A DNA stretch of 10,069 nucleotides from Prevotella sp. UBA6387 (GCA_002437565.1 DJQL01000091.1:1-10069); one strand, 5' to 3'; shown: positions 1 through 7,368, counted from the stretch's first letter. A program made the numbers and translations. The notes: generated by a model not told the origin, from the sequence alone.

Positions 1-1100
1 ATGACTTGCTCAAAAGTGCTTGTGCCGTTGCGACGGTCGCGGTCGGCCTGGCGATACTGGGCCTTGAACATCAACTCCACTTTGCCGTCCATCATCTTGT
101 ATTTGGCGTTCATGCGGCCAGAATAGTCGGTCCTGCCGTCGCCGATGACGATACCTTTTTGGTCTGAATACATCAACGATGAGTATACCTGAAGGTTTTT
201 CGAGCCTCCAGAGAGCGAGAGCACGTGGCGCTGCGATAACTGGCGGTCGTCCACGAGCTGGCGATACCAGTCGGTGTCGTAGCCATAGTCTTGGCCTATG
301 CCGTAGGCCATGTAGTCTTTAGACGAGAGAATGTCGAGGCTCTTCCTCACGGTTTCCGTGGACAGCTCCGTGGTCCACGTGGCGCGCACCTTGCCTTCCT
401 TGGCCTGCTTCGTGGTCACGAGGATGACACCAGCCGCGGCGCGCGTGCCATAAATCGCTCCCGCGGAAGCGTCTTTCAGCACGTCGATGCTCTGCACGTC
501 TTCCTGGTTTATCATCCGGAGGTCACCGCCAGGCACGCCGTCTATGACCACGAGGGGTCCCTTGCCAGCGTTGACGGAAGCCACGCCACGAAGTTGGTAG
601 CCGTTGGATGAGTTTGGCGACGACGAGCCTGAGATGGTGAGGCCGCTCACCTTGCCTTGCAAGGCGGTGGCTATGGTGGAGCCTCCAAGACCATTGACGA
701 GCTCAGAGCCCTTGATGGATGTTATGGAAGAGGTGACGCGCTTCTTGTCCAGCGTGCCGTAGCCCACCACCACGACGTCCTTCAAGGTTTGCTGGTCGGT
801 GCTGAGCACTATGTTGAGCACGAGGTTCTTGCCCGGCTTCACTTTCTGCGAGGTGTAGCCCACATAGCTCACGGTGAGCTCGCGGTCGGGGTCGGCGGTC
901 AGCGTGAACTTGCCATCAATGTCGGTCACGGCGCCCGTGGATGAGCCTGGCACAGCTACCGTGGCACCCACGAGGGGTTCGCCATTAGTGTCTTTCACGC
1001 TGCCGGTAATCTTGACTGGCGTACCAGCCCAAAGGACTAATGAACTGCCCATCAGCAAGGAGAGAACCGCAAGACGGGGAGAATGTTGATTTAGATTCAT
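1..1100 (-). CDS. SusC/RagA-family TonB-dependent outer-membrane receptor, N-terminal part (runs off left edge)
   Basis: This is the N-terminal 366 codons of a SusC-like outer-membrane channel that imports oligosaccharides or other large nutrients using TonB energy. The frame is open from ATG 1100 to the window edge, and the partial codon at 1-2 shows the gene continues. Residues 1-26 look like a signal peptide (hydrophobic LAVLSLLMG, then WAG). Residues 30-100 form a carboxypeptidase-regulatory-like beta domain (ITGSVKDTNGEPLVGATV, VTDIDGKFTL, VSYVGY). The SusC signature KDVVVVGYGT is at 107-116. The plug domain follows, with LQGKVSGLTI, the QLRGVASVN variant of the family's IRIRG motif, PLVVIDGVP, and IDVLKDASAGAIYGTRAAAGVILVTTK near 205-231. 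A full family member has about 1000 residues. It lies 56 bases downstream of the BACON lipoprotein gene with no promoter box between, so the two are probably co-transcribed. Its SusD partner would lie beyond the left edge. The substrate cannot be told. Confidence 0.96.
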   Translation of the reverse strand, partial: MNLNQHSPRLAVLSLLMGSSLVLWAGTPVKITGSVKDTNGEPLVGATVAVPGSSTGAVTDIDGKFTLTADPDRELTVSYVGYTSQKVKPGKNLVLNIVLSTDQQTLKDVVVVGYGTLDKKRVTSSITSIKGSELVNGLGGSTIATALQGKVSGLTISGSSSPNSSNGYQLRGVASVNAGKGPLVVIDGVPGGDLRMINQEDVQSIDVLKDASAGAIYGTRAAAGVILVTTKQAKEGKVRATWTTELSTETVRKSLDILSSKDYMAYGIGQDYGYDTDWYRQLVDDRQLSQRHVLSLSGGSKNLQVYSSLMYSDQKGIVIGDGRTDYSGRMNAKYKMMDGKVELMFKAQYRQADRDRRNGTSTFEQV

Positions 1101-1156
1101 TATTTATTAATGGTTTCTTGTTCTGAAATAGGGAAAAACGAAAAGGCTTACGAAGG

Positions 1157-2125
1157 CTACTCTTTCACCAAGATATTGTCCAAGTACCAGCGGCAATATT
1201 TCTGTCCTGCCGGCGCGGCGGTGTGGATGGCGATGCGCGTGGTCGAGTCTATTCCATAAAGGCTGAGCGTCTGCGTCGCCCATGTGGTTTCATTGGTAAT
1301 GTCTACCGTGACCGACTGCAAGTCAGAGGTTTCAGAGAGGGAGCCCGAGCCTGACACGATTTCCACTACGAGCGGCACGTTGTCGGCGCCTTTCGAGCCA
1401 ATGTTTGGCACGGCTTGGAAGGTGAGCGTGGCGTCTGCCGTCTCGTCATCGGAGATGCCTGTAAAGGCTGGCAGAATGACACCCGTGTTGAAAGTGGCGT
1501 TGGAGTTGAAGCAGAGATAGCCGTTCTGGATGTTGATCTTGTTGGCGCCATTTGGGTTTAAGACTGTCTTGTACCAATCGGTCAGGCCGCAAGCGGCCCA
1601 TGCGTCGGCAACGGCGGGCTTGGTAACCTCCATGCGCGTGTAACCATTGTCGGGATCGCCCACGGGATCTTTCAGGCCATTGGCGGCAGCTATAGGCTCC
1701 GTCCACGAGAAGTCTTCGGAATAGAACGTGCGATGTTTAAGTTCTTCGTTTGGGTCGAAAAGGTTTTGGCTGACGAGCACGGTGTCTTTAAGACCGCCAT
1801 CGGCGGTGACGTAAAGGCTCGCCGAGCGCTCCGCGCCCGAGTTGTTTTCTTGGCAAGCCACTGCCACGTCCACGAGCCCGATGCCCTCGGGCTTGTCCAC
1901 GGAAAGCCACTCAGCATCGCTGGTGATGCGGTAGCCCTTGTTGGCGGCCACTTGGAACGTGGCGGCGGTACCGTCCTTGAGTTTTCCTGTCTTCACGACA
2001 GACAACGTTTTTTGGCTCACTCGCAGTCTCGGCGTAGCTTCATCGGCCTTGTCGTCCATGGCACAGGAGCAGACCAGCGAGATAAGCGTAAGGCACGCGG
2101 CCAAGAAATAGGCATAATGTCTCAT
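1157..2125 (-). CDS. BACON-domain surface lipoprotein, probable accessory glycan-binding protein
   Basis: The product has 322 residues. A lipoprotein signal peptide ends in the lipobox V-C-S-C with C21 as the lipidated residue. The following AMDDK is acidic, resembling the Bacteroidota signal for export to the cell surface. Residues about 32-120 match a BACON domain: LRVSQKTLSV at the start, the AEWLSV core around W73, a VDVAV strand, the E99-R100 SASLYV strand and a closing VLVSQ. BACON domains are common in Bacteroidota surface proteins, where they act as carbohydrate- or mucin-binding modules or as spacers. Residues about 133-322 look like a beta-sandwich ending in the CRWYLDNILVKE pattern often seen in jelly-roll modules, but I cannot assign a family. 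No catalytic motif is visible. The gene precedes the partial susC, so it probably acts as a surface glycan-binding protein for that system. It has its own promoter and follows the terminator of the preceding susCD unit. The binding role is inferred from domain and context. Confidence 0.85.
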   Translation of the reverse strand: MRHYAYFLAACLTLISLVCSCAMDDKADEATPRLRVSQKTLSVVKTGKLKDGTAATFQVAANKGYRITSDAEWLSVDKPEGIGLVDVAVACQENNSGAERSASLYVTADGGLKDTVLVSQNLFDPNEELKHRTFYSEDFSWTEPIAAANGLKDPVGDPDNGYTRMEVTKPAVADAWAACGLTDWYKTVLNPNGANKINIQNGYLCFNSNATFNTGVILPAFTGISDDETADATLTFQAVPNIGSKGADNVPLVVEIVSGSGSLSETSDLQSVTVDITNETTWATQTLSLYGIDSTTRIAIHTAAPAGQKYCRWYLDNILVKE

Positions 2126-2254
2126 CTTTTGATTTGGTTTAAGTATTAATATAAAAGTATTATGTTTAAGCGCATTTTGAAAGAGTGACGTTTCGCACTG
2201 TTTCGGTTTAACGGCTATATTATTTCTTTTTTATGTCAGCATAAGTTGTTTTTG

Positions 2255-2262
2255 CAAAGGTA
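2255..2262 (-). promoter_or_regulatory. Bacteroidota-type -7 box for the BACON lipoprotein/susC operon
   Basis: On the minus strand this reads TACCTTTG, an exact match to the TAnnTTTG -7 element used by the Bacteroidota primary sigma factor. It would start transcription near 2248 and give a leader of about 120 bases before ATG 2125. No TTTG is found at the usual -33 spacing; the nearest upstream TTTG is only 12 bases away. The -33 region is occupied instead by a palindrome, which suggests a promoter that depends on a regulator. Confidence 0.62.
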
Positions 2263-2269
2263 TGACAAA

Positions 2270-2289
2270 ATTATCAAAACATTGATAAT
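2270..2289. promoter_or_regulatory. Perfect 8-base inverted repeat, candidate operator
   Basis: The arms ATTATCAA and TTGATAAT are separated by AACA. The repeat starts 8 bases upstream of the -7 box at 2255-2262, so it covers about -22 to -42 relative to the predicted start site. A perfect 8-base dyad in this place is typical of the binding site of a dimeric regulator. The region is AT-rich, so chance is possible. No regulator gene is encoded in the window. There is no T tract suggesting a terminator role. Confidence 0.45.
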
Positions 2290-2416
2290 CAGGTACTACA
2301 AAATTGTTAAAATCTTTCACGGCTTAACGCCGAAGGCGCAAAACTATTTACAAGACAAGAGGTTAGCAGCCATTTCACGCACTGACTCTATCCAGCGTTT
2401 TCGTGCATCCTATAAT

Positions 2417-2452
2417 AAATAGGGGGGCTTGTTTTCTACAAGCCCCCTATTT
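2417..2452 (-). terminator. Strong rho-independent terminator after the susCD unit
   Basis: The two arms form a stem of about 15 base pairs, AAATA-GGGGG-CTTGT with ACAAG-CCCCC-TATTT, with one bulged G at 2422 and a five-base loop at 2433-2437. Read on the minus strand the stem is followed by a moderately U-rich stretch (ATTATA after TATTT). Read on the plus strand it is followed by TT before GCCCC, with U's already inside the arm. The hairpin is therefore largely bidirectional. It lies about 97 bases after the susD stop and upstream of the separate BACON promoter, so it most likely ends the susCD transcript. Confidence 0.82.
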
Positions 2453-2454
2453 TT

Positions 2455-2473
2455 GCCCCATTAGGGGCTTTTT
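2455..2473. terminator. Second small GC hairpin next to the main terminator
   Basis: GCCCC (2455-2459) pairs with GGGGC (2464-2468) around the loop ATTA, and TTTTT follows on the plus strand, so on that strand it resembles a minimal terminator. On the minus strand it comes first, and its AAGCCCC arm could instead pair with the GGGGGCTT arm of the larger hairpin, so the two structures could compete. It may be only a helper structure or a remnant. Confidence 0.4.
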
Positions 2474-2474
2474 A

Positions 2475-2543
2475 TTAGATTTGGTCAAAATCATCTCCGT
2501 CCACCAACAAGTTGTCAAATACCTTTCGCGGACGCTTGCTCAT
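2475..2543 (-). CDS. Possible 22-residue small protein directly behind susD
   Basis: A short open frame begins with ATG at 2543, five bases after the susD stop codon, and ends with TAA at 2475-2477, just before the terminator hairpins. The predicted peptide has a basic head (MSKRPRK), a middle VFDNLLVDG and an acidic tail (DDFDQI). The tight spacing after susD would allow translation by re-initiation, and the frame fills most of the space between the susD stop and the terminator. I recognise no family. There is no signal peptide or membrane segment, so it would be cytoplasmic. A frame this short can arise by chance; it is listed because of its position and its non-random charge pattern. Confidence 0.35.
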   Translation of the reverse strand: MSKRPRKVFDNLLVDGDDFDQI

Positions 2544-2548
2544 GGTCG

Positions 2549-4006
2549 TCAATTCTTGGTGTAGCCTTCGTTCTGCTCCATGTTGGGGTTGAACGTGAAC
2601 TCATCTCTCGAAATGGGCAGCACACACTTGTCGTAGTCCCAGTTTATTTCCTGCGGCGCGTTTTGCAAATGCTTCCCGCCCTTTCTCACTATGGTCTTGC
2701 CATTGCGAAGCATGTCAAAATAGCGGTGTCCCTCACCGACGAGCTCTTTTTCCCTCTCCAAGAGCACACGGTCGAGCGTGAATTCGGCATCTGTCACTTC
2801 TGCCTCTGGATTGGCGCGTTTCACGATGTCGTTGAGATAGGCCAAGGCTCGGGGACGCAAGTCGCCACCAGCCTTCAATCCGGCCTCTGCCGCTATGAGG
2901 TACACCTCGGAAAGCCGAAGCACAGTGTAGTTGTTGTCAAACGACGGAACGTCATAGCCTTTCTCGCCAGGGTATTTCAGCAACATGTTGTAGTTCTCAC
3001 CGTCGCCACTGTCTTGATAAGTCGCCACGAGCTGACTGCGCACGTCGGCAGGGTCGTCTTTCATCATCTGGGCGAAGTCGTCGGTAAGTATTACGGCAGC
3101 GTAGCCCCACCAGTGCAGGAGATACGACAGGCCGTCGCGCCCGGGGTTCGTGGTCGCCGTGTTTGAGATCTGGAACAAGGCCTCAGAGCCAAACTTGTTG
3201 CTGAAAGCGAACATGTCCACATAGTGGTCATGGTCTGCCAACTGGTATAGGCCATTGGCCTGAAGATCGCTTATCAACTTGTCGGCCATGTCGAAAGCCT
3301 CCTTGTTCTTGCCGCAATATAGATATGTGCGTGCCAGCAGGGCGCGCGCCGCGTAGGAGTTTATGTGGCCGTCGTTGCGCGAATCGGAAAGCAGCGGTAT
3401 GGCTGTCTGCAGTTTGTCGATTATGTAGTCGTAGCACTCTGCCACCGTGTTTCTCTCCACCGTCTCACCATAGTTGATGGCATGGTCGAGCAATGGCACG
3501 CCCGGTGAGGCACCGTTGTCCTTGGCGTATGGATAGCCGTAGATCCTCGTCAGGTCGAAGTAGCAAAGCGCTATTGAGGCCAGTGCCTCTCCCTTGTACT
3601 CATCGAGCTGCTCATCATCGCCACTCACCTTGCCGTCGTCAATGGCCTTCAGAATGTTGAAAGCGTTGCGTATGATGTAGTAAGGGCGCCCCCAAAGGCC
3701 ACCGCTGTTGGGCACGGAGGCTGAATGCTCAAAGAAATAGAACGGGTAAGCCGTGCGTCCGCTCGACCAATAGGTTGGCTGCATGTCGTCGCCTTTCACG
3801 TCGCCATAGAGAAACATCGACGCGTTATAATAATATGTGGAAGCCATCAAGGCGTATAGGCCATTGACGGCGTTTTTCACGTCGCCGACGGTGGTGATGG
3901 CCTCCTTGGTGGTGGTCTGGTCGGATGGAGCCATGTCGAGGAAGTCTCCCGTACAAGATGACAAGCCGAGCGTCATCAATATCAATGCGAATATATGTTT
4001 TTTCAT
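2549..4006 (-). CDS. SusD/RagB-family outer-membrane nutrient-binding lipoprotein
   Basis: The product has 485 residues, a usual size for SusD proteins. They are surface lipoproteins that sit as a hinged lid on the SusC channel and capture the nutrient. The signal peptide ends in L-S-S-C with C18 lipidated. It is followed by the family hallmark DFLDMAPSDQ (21-30). Helical TPR-like repeats include AARALLARTYLYCGKNKEAF, typical of the N-terminal SusD domain. The C-terminal part has RVLLEREKELVGEGHRYFDMLRNG (from about residue 413), then VLPISRDEF and the end FNPNMEQNEGYTKN, all standard SusD features. The gene starts 17 bases after the stop of the complete susC-like gene, so the two are an operon and their products should form one complex. 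I could not identify the ligand; nothing in the sequence tells starch, pectin, mucin glycan or peptide apart. Confidence 0.97.
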   Translation of the reverse strand: MKKHIFALILMTLGLSSCTGDFLDMAPSDQTTTKEAITTVGDVKNAVNGLYALMASTYYYNASMFLYGDVKGDDMQPTYWSSGRTAYPFYFFEHSASVPNSGGLWGRPYYIIRNAFNILKAIDDGKVSGDDEQLDEYKGEALASIALCYFDLTRIYGYPYAKDNGASPGVPLLDHAINYGETVERNTVAECYDYIIDKLQTAIPLLSDSRNDGHINSYAARALLARTYLYCGKNKEAFDMADKLISDLQANGLYQLADHDHYVDMFAFSNKFGSEALFQISNTATTNPGRDGLSYLLHWWGYAAVILTDDFAQMMKDDPADVRSQLVATYQDSGDGENYNMLLKYPGEKGYDVPSFDNNYTVLRLSEVYLIAAEAGLKAGGDLRPRALAYLNDIVKRANPEAEVTDAEFTLDRVLLEREKELVGEGHRYFDMLRNGKTIVRKGGKHLQNAPQEINWDYDKCVLPISRDEFTFNPNMEQNEGYTKN

Positions 4007-4023
4007 TGTAGCTTTCGTGTTAT

Positions 4024-7000
4024 TTAAATGCCTATTTCCAATCCGAAAGAGAAAGTCTTGAGTGGCGGTATGTCAAAGCCAACAGTGCCTGTCAGCTCTG
4101 GGTCGTACTGGTCGTACTTGGCCCACGTGAGGAGGTTCGTGCCCGAGAAGAACAGGCGGGCACGACTGAATCCCAGCCTTTTGACCCAGCTCTCCGGAGC
4201 GTTCACGCCAAGCACGAGGCTCTTCAGGCGCAGGTGGTTGGTGCTGTGGACACCGCGCGAGGAGTGCCACCAGCCGCCATAGCTCTGTCCGGCCACGTAG
4301 CGTGGAATGTCGGTGACATCGCCTGGTTTCTGCCAGCGCCGGCGCAGCTCCGTGCTCTTGGGGGCCGTAGACGAATAGCCATCGTCTTGCAAGGCCCACA
4401 TGCCGGCGTCGTAGGAATGGCCTCCAAGAGAATAGGTGAGGTTGACGCTGAGGTCAACGAAACGATAGCGGAACGTGTTGCCAAAGCTGCCGCTCACCGT
4501 GGGGTATATGTTGCAAATGGGCACCGACACGGCATCGTTGGGGTCGTTGACTATCTCGCGAGAGCGCACGCCGTCCACCTCCTTGTTGCTGTAATATTGC
4601 GGAAGGCCGTTGTCGGGGTTCACGCCGGCATACTCCCTCAGGCAAATGGTGCCAAGCGAATAGCCCTCCTTGACAAGGTAATAGCTGCCAGAATAATATT
4701 GCGACACGTCGGCGAGTTTCAAGACCTTGTTCTTGTTGTGCGACATCATGAACGATGAAGTCCAAGTGAAGTTCTTGCTGTCAATATTGGTGGAGCGCAT
4801 CTCCAATTCAAAACCTGTGTTGCGGAGGCTGCCTATGTTGTCCATTATTGAGCCGAACCCCGTGATCGGGTCTACCATCTTGCTCATCAAGAGGTCTTTC
4901 GTGGTGCGCGTGTACCAATCGAAGGTGATGTTGAGACGGCCGAACAGCATGAGGTCCAATCCCACGTTGAACGCGTAGTTCTTCTCCCAACTAAGCTTGT
5001 CGTTGCTCAACGAGCTCTCCACCATGGCCGGCATGTCGTTGTAGGAATATGTCACGTCGTAGAGGCCATAATAGGAATAGAGCGACGACGGCACGTTGCC
5101 ATTCACGCCATAGCTGACGCGGAGCTTGCCGTCGGTGAGCCACGGCTCGCAAGGCCTCAGAAGTTTCTCTTGCGAGAAACGCCATGAACCGGAGAGTGCC
5201 CAGAAGTTTGCCCATCGGTTGCTCGGGTGCAAGCGCGACGACCCGTCGCGACGGAAGCTGGCAGAGGCATAATAGCGGTTCTGGTAGTCATAGTTGGCAC
5301 GCATCACATACGACAGCATGGCATCGCCTGAGGTGTAGTTGCCTATCGAAACGGGCGTGCTGGCCACGTTGAGCACGTTTTTCTTGCTCGTGGCATAGTT
5401 TTTCGCCTCAGCGTCGGTATAGTCCTTGTCCCACTTGTGTATCTCGTAGGCCGCGAGCACGTCGATGGAATGGCCGCCAATCTTCGTGGCATAGTTGAGG
5501 CGCGTGTTGCTGTTGTAGGTGAGATTCTCTATATGGTAAATGTCGCCCTGGCCATTGGGGCTCTTTCCGTCGGAACTCTCCGGTGAGAAATAGCGAAACT
5601 CGTTGTTGTATATGTAGTCCACGTTGAACACGGTAGACAGGCGCAGTCCTTTCATGAACGTGTAGCCAGCCTCGGCAGAGGCAAACGTGCGCGCCACATG
5701 GCTCTTGTGGGTGTTGATCTCGTTTTCCTGCACAAGGTTCATGTTGTTGAGCTCCTTGATGTTGGTGTTGTAGGAGCCGTCCTCATTGTATATAGGTATT
5801 GACGGCGTGAGCACCGTCTTCAAGGCATACATCGGGTTGCTGTAATAGTAGCCGCCAGGCAGGGGCTTCTCCCTTGTCAACGAGAACATCCCGTTCATTG
5901 ACAAGTCGAGCTTCCTGTATTTGTTGCTCACGTTTATATGGCCGCTGTATCGTTCAAATCCGGAGTTGCGAGCCACGTTCTGCTGGTTGGTATAGTTGAG
6001 CGAGCCAGCGAACTTGGAACTTTCATTGCCTCCCGTCACCGAGAAGTCGTAGTTTTGCTGCAAGGCTTTCCTGAAGAGGGCTTTCTGCCAGTCGGCATAA
6101 CCGTTGGATGGCTTTTGGGCATATCGGTCTATGACCTGTTCGGCATGCTCTTTTGCCAGCTCAGCCGTCTCGCCGGCATCCATGTTGGCATTGGTGAGAC
6201 CTTCGAGTATCAACTGGCGCCGCTCTTCACCGCCCATTGTCGGCCGGAAGTTGTAGGCCATGTCTGATATTCCGAAACTCGCCTTCAGGTTATACGAGGT
6301 CTTGCCCTGCACGCCTTTCCGGGTAGTGATAAGCACCACGCCGTTGGCGCCTCTCGCGCCATAGAGCGAGGCTGAGGCGGCGTCTTTCAATATGGTGACG
6401 TTTTCGATGTCGGCGGGATTGAGGGTGCTCAATATGCCCAGTCCGCCAGTGTTCATGTCGTTCACGGATAGGTCGCCCGACATCACGGGCACGCCGTCGA
6501 GCACATACAATGGTTCGTTGGAAGCCGAAAGGGAGCCTATGCCACGTATGCGAATAGAGGAACTCGCGCCCGGAGTGCCACTGTTTGTGGTGATTGAGAT
6601 ACCTGAAAGGTTACCCTCCATCATCTGCGACAAGGAGATGACCGGCAGGTCTTTTTGCTTGTCAACACTCATCACCGAGGCGGAGCCTGTGTAGGCTCCC
6701 TTGCGAACATTGCCATATCCTGTCACCACCACCTCGTTGAGTTCGGAGACGTCATCGGAGAGCTGGATAGTGGGCACTGTCGCCACACCGCGCACGCTGA
6801 CCCTCTTGCTGACGGTCCGCATGCCCACGAGACTCACCTCAAGGTCGTATGTGCCGTCCTTGGGAAGCCGCAGGCTGAAGCGGCCATTGGCATCGGTGAG
6901 GCAACCATCCTTTATCGATTTCACGTAGACACTCACGCCTGGCAAAGGCACGCCATTGGCATCGGTGACGGTTCCAGTCACCCTCGAACTGTTTTGCCGC

Positions 7001-7104
7001 ACCTCTCGCACGGCAACACTCTTGATTGTACCATTTCCTGCCAACATCCCCACCGGAGCGGCAGCCAAGGAAGCGATGACACAAATCATCATCTTGTGAT
7101 TCAT
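4024..7104 (-). CDS. SusC/RagA-family TonB-dependent outer-membrane receptor (complete)
   Basis: The product has 1026 residues and is the channel partner of the SusD protein encoded next. Residues 1-23 form a signal peptide (MMICVIASLAAAPVGMLAG). Residues 40-115 are a carboxypeptidase-regulatory-like domain (RVTGTVTDANGVPLPGVSVYV, DANGRFSL). The SusC signature ELNEVVVTGYG is at 121-131. The plug domain runs from about 135 to 264 with IRIRGIGSL, PLYVLDGVPV and VTILKDAASASLYGARGANGVVLITT. The beta-barrel follows and ends in PLKTFSFGLEIGI, with an aromatic residue in the last strand as usual. The frame could be extended to TTG at 7110, but I chose ATG 7104: it gives a normal signal peptide and lies about 28 bases from the predicted transcription start. 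The gene differs clearly in sequence from the partial susC at the left edge. The substrate is unknown. Confidence 0.97.
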   Translation of the reverse strand: MNHKMMICVIASLAAAPVGMLAGNGTIKSVAVREVRQNSSRVTGTVTDANGVPLPGVSVYVKSIKDGCLTDANGRFSLRLPKDGTYDLEVSLVGMRTVSKRVSVRGVATVPTIQLSDDVSELNEVVVTGYGNVRKGAYTGSASVMSVDKQKDLPVISLSQMMEGNLSGISITTNSGTPGASSSIRIRGIGSLSASNEPLYVLDGVPVMSGDLSVNDMNTGGLGILSTLNPADIENVTILKDAASASLYGARGANGVVLITTRKGVQGKTSYNLKASFGISDMAYNFRPTMGGEERRQLILEGLTNANMDAGETAELAKEHAEQVIDRYAQKPSNGYADWQKALFRKALQQNYDFSVTGGNESSKFAGSLNYTNQQNVARNSGFERYSGHINVSNKYRKLDLSMNGMFSLTREKPLPGGYYYSNPMYALKTVLTPSIPIYNEDGSYNTNIKELNNMNLVQENEINTHKSHVARTFASAEAGYTFMKGLRLSTVFNVDYIYNNEFRYFSPESSDGKSPNGQGDIYHIENLTYNSNTRLNYATKIGGHSIDVLAAYEIHKWDKDYTDAEAKNYATSKKNVLNVASTPVSIGNYTSGDAMLSYVMRANYDYQNRYYASASFRRDGSSRLHPSNRWANFWALSGSWRFSQEKLLRPCEPWLTDGKLRVSYGVNGNVPSSLYSYYGLYDVTYSYNDMPAMVESSLSNDKLSWEKNYAFNVGLDLMLFGRLNITFDWYTRTTKDLLMSKMVDPITGFGSIMDNIGSLRNTGFELEMRSTNIDSKNFTWTSSFMMSHNKNKVLKLADVSQYYSGSYYLVKEGYSLGTICLREYAGVNPDNGLPQYYSNKEVDGVRSREIVNDPNDAVSVPICNIYPTVSGSFGNTFRYRFVDLSVNLTYSLGGHSYDAGMWALQDDGYSSTAPKSTELRRRWQKPGDVTDIPRYVAGQSYGGWWHSSRGVHSTNHLRLKSLVLGVNAPESWVKRLGFSRARLFFSGTNLLTWAKYDQYDPELTGTVGFDIPPLKTFSFGLEIGI

Positions 7105-7138
7105 AGGCAATATTCGCTATTTGTTAACAATTCGACGG

Positions 7139-7168
7139 CAAAGTTAATATTTTTTCTCTAAATTCAAA
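7139..7168 (-). promoter_or_regulatory. Bacteroidota-type promoter for the susCD operon
   Basis: On the minus strand TTTG (7165-7168) and TAACTTTG (7139-7146) are separated by 18 bases. This fits the Bacteroidota primary sigma pattern of a -33 TTTG and a -7 TAnnTTTG box, with spacing close to the usual 19-21. Transcription should start near 7132, about 28 bases before ATG 7104. Unlike the other two promoter candidates in the window, both elements are present. Confidence 0.72.
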
Positions 7169-7360
7169 CCATTTTACACAAAAGTGTGATAATTCTCTTA
7201 TTTTTCTTGCTTTTTGTCAAACACGCAATAGCGTTTTCAATGTCCACCGTATTTCATATACTCAACTTTCCCACATGGTGTCACAGGCTTTGCCGTATTA
7301 ACTTTACTAAAATGCCAAAAAACTCACGTCTGTATTATCCGCGTTTTCAGGATAACTCAT

Positions 7361-7368
7361 TACCTTTG
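7361..7368 (+). promoter_or_regulatory. Bacteroidota-type -7 box for the FMN protein/GHL10 operon
   Basis: TACCTTTG matches the TAnnTTTG -7 element exactly. No good TTTG is found 18-21 bases upstream; the closest T-run is TTTT at 7343-7346. Transcription would start around 7374, leaving a leader of about 55 bases before ATG 7431. The box overlaps a GTG codon at 7368 that opens a longer frame, which argues against that GTG as the start. Confidence 0.62.

Larger units (their letters stand above)
2126..2474. other. AT-rich intergenic region with leader, promoter and terminator
   Basis: No full gene is visible here. From left to right it holds the roughly 120-base leader of the BACON gene (about 2126-2248), that gene's -7 box (2255-2262), a palindrome (2270-2289), a spacer to about 2416, and two GC-rich hairpins (2417-2468). 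The leader contains a weak bulged hairpin at 2184-2199 and a possible 9-codon minus-strand reading frame (2146-2175); neither is convincing alone. The spacer holds a small hairpin (CGCC-TTC-GGCG on the minus strand, about 2329-2339). It also has a 20-codon stop-to-stop open stretch at about 2354-2411 on the minus strand with coding-like composition but no start at its head. Confidence 0.6.

Noticed and set aside
1101..1156. Possible separate promoter for the partial susC
   Set aside because: No TAnnTTTG box is present in these 56 bases, so co-transcription with the BACON gene is simpler.
2146..2175. Nine-codon upstream frame in the BACON leader, as a leader peptide
   Set aside because: Such short frames are expected by chance in an AT-rich leader, and no attenuator structure accompanies it.
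2354..2411. 20-codon stop-to-stop stretch on the minus strand reading RKRWIESVREMAANLL
   Set aside because: It looks coding-like but has no start codon at its head and lies in a spacer between terminator and promoter. It may be a decayed gene end, but cannot be supported alone.
4234..4758. Plus-strand open frame of 174 codons opposite susC
   Set aside because: It lies inside the beta-barrel coding region of SusC and has no recognisable motif or upstream promoter box.
7105..7110. TTG at 7110 as the start of the complete SusC
   Set aside because: ATG 7104 is only two codons inside and gives a normal signal peptide; TTG starts are rarer and nothing favours it here.
6655..7161. Plus-strand open frame of 168 codons opposite the N-terminus of susC and its promoter
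   Set aside because: It is His-rich antisense composition, covers conserved SusC plug motifs on the other strand, and crosses the divergent promoter.
7173..7192. TTTACACA/TGTGATAA dyad upstream of the susC promoter as a CRP-type operator
   Set aside because: Only CACA/TGTG is truly symmetrical, and the half-sites have the wrong orientation for the TGTGA-N6-TCACA pattern.
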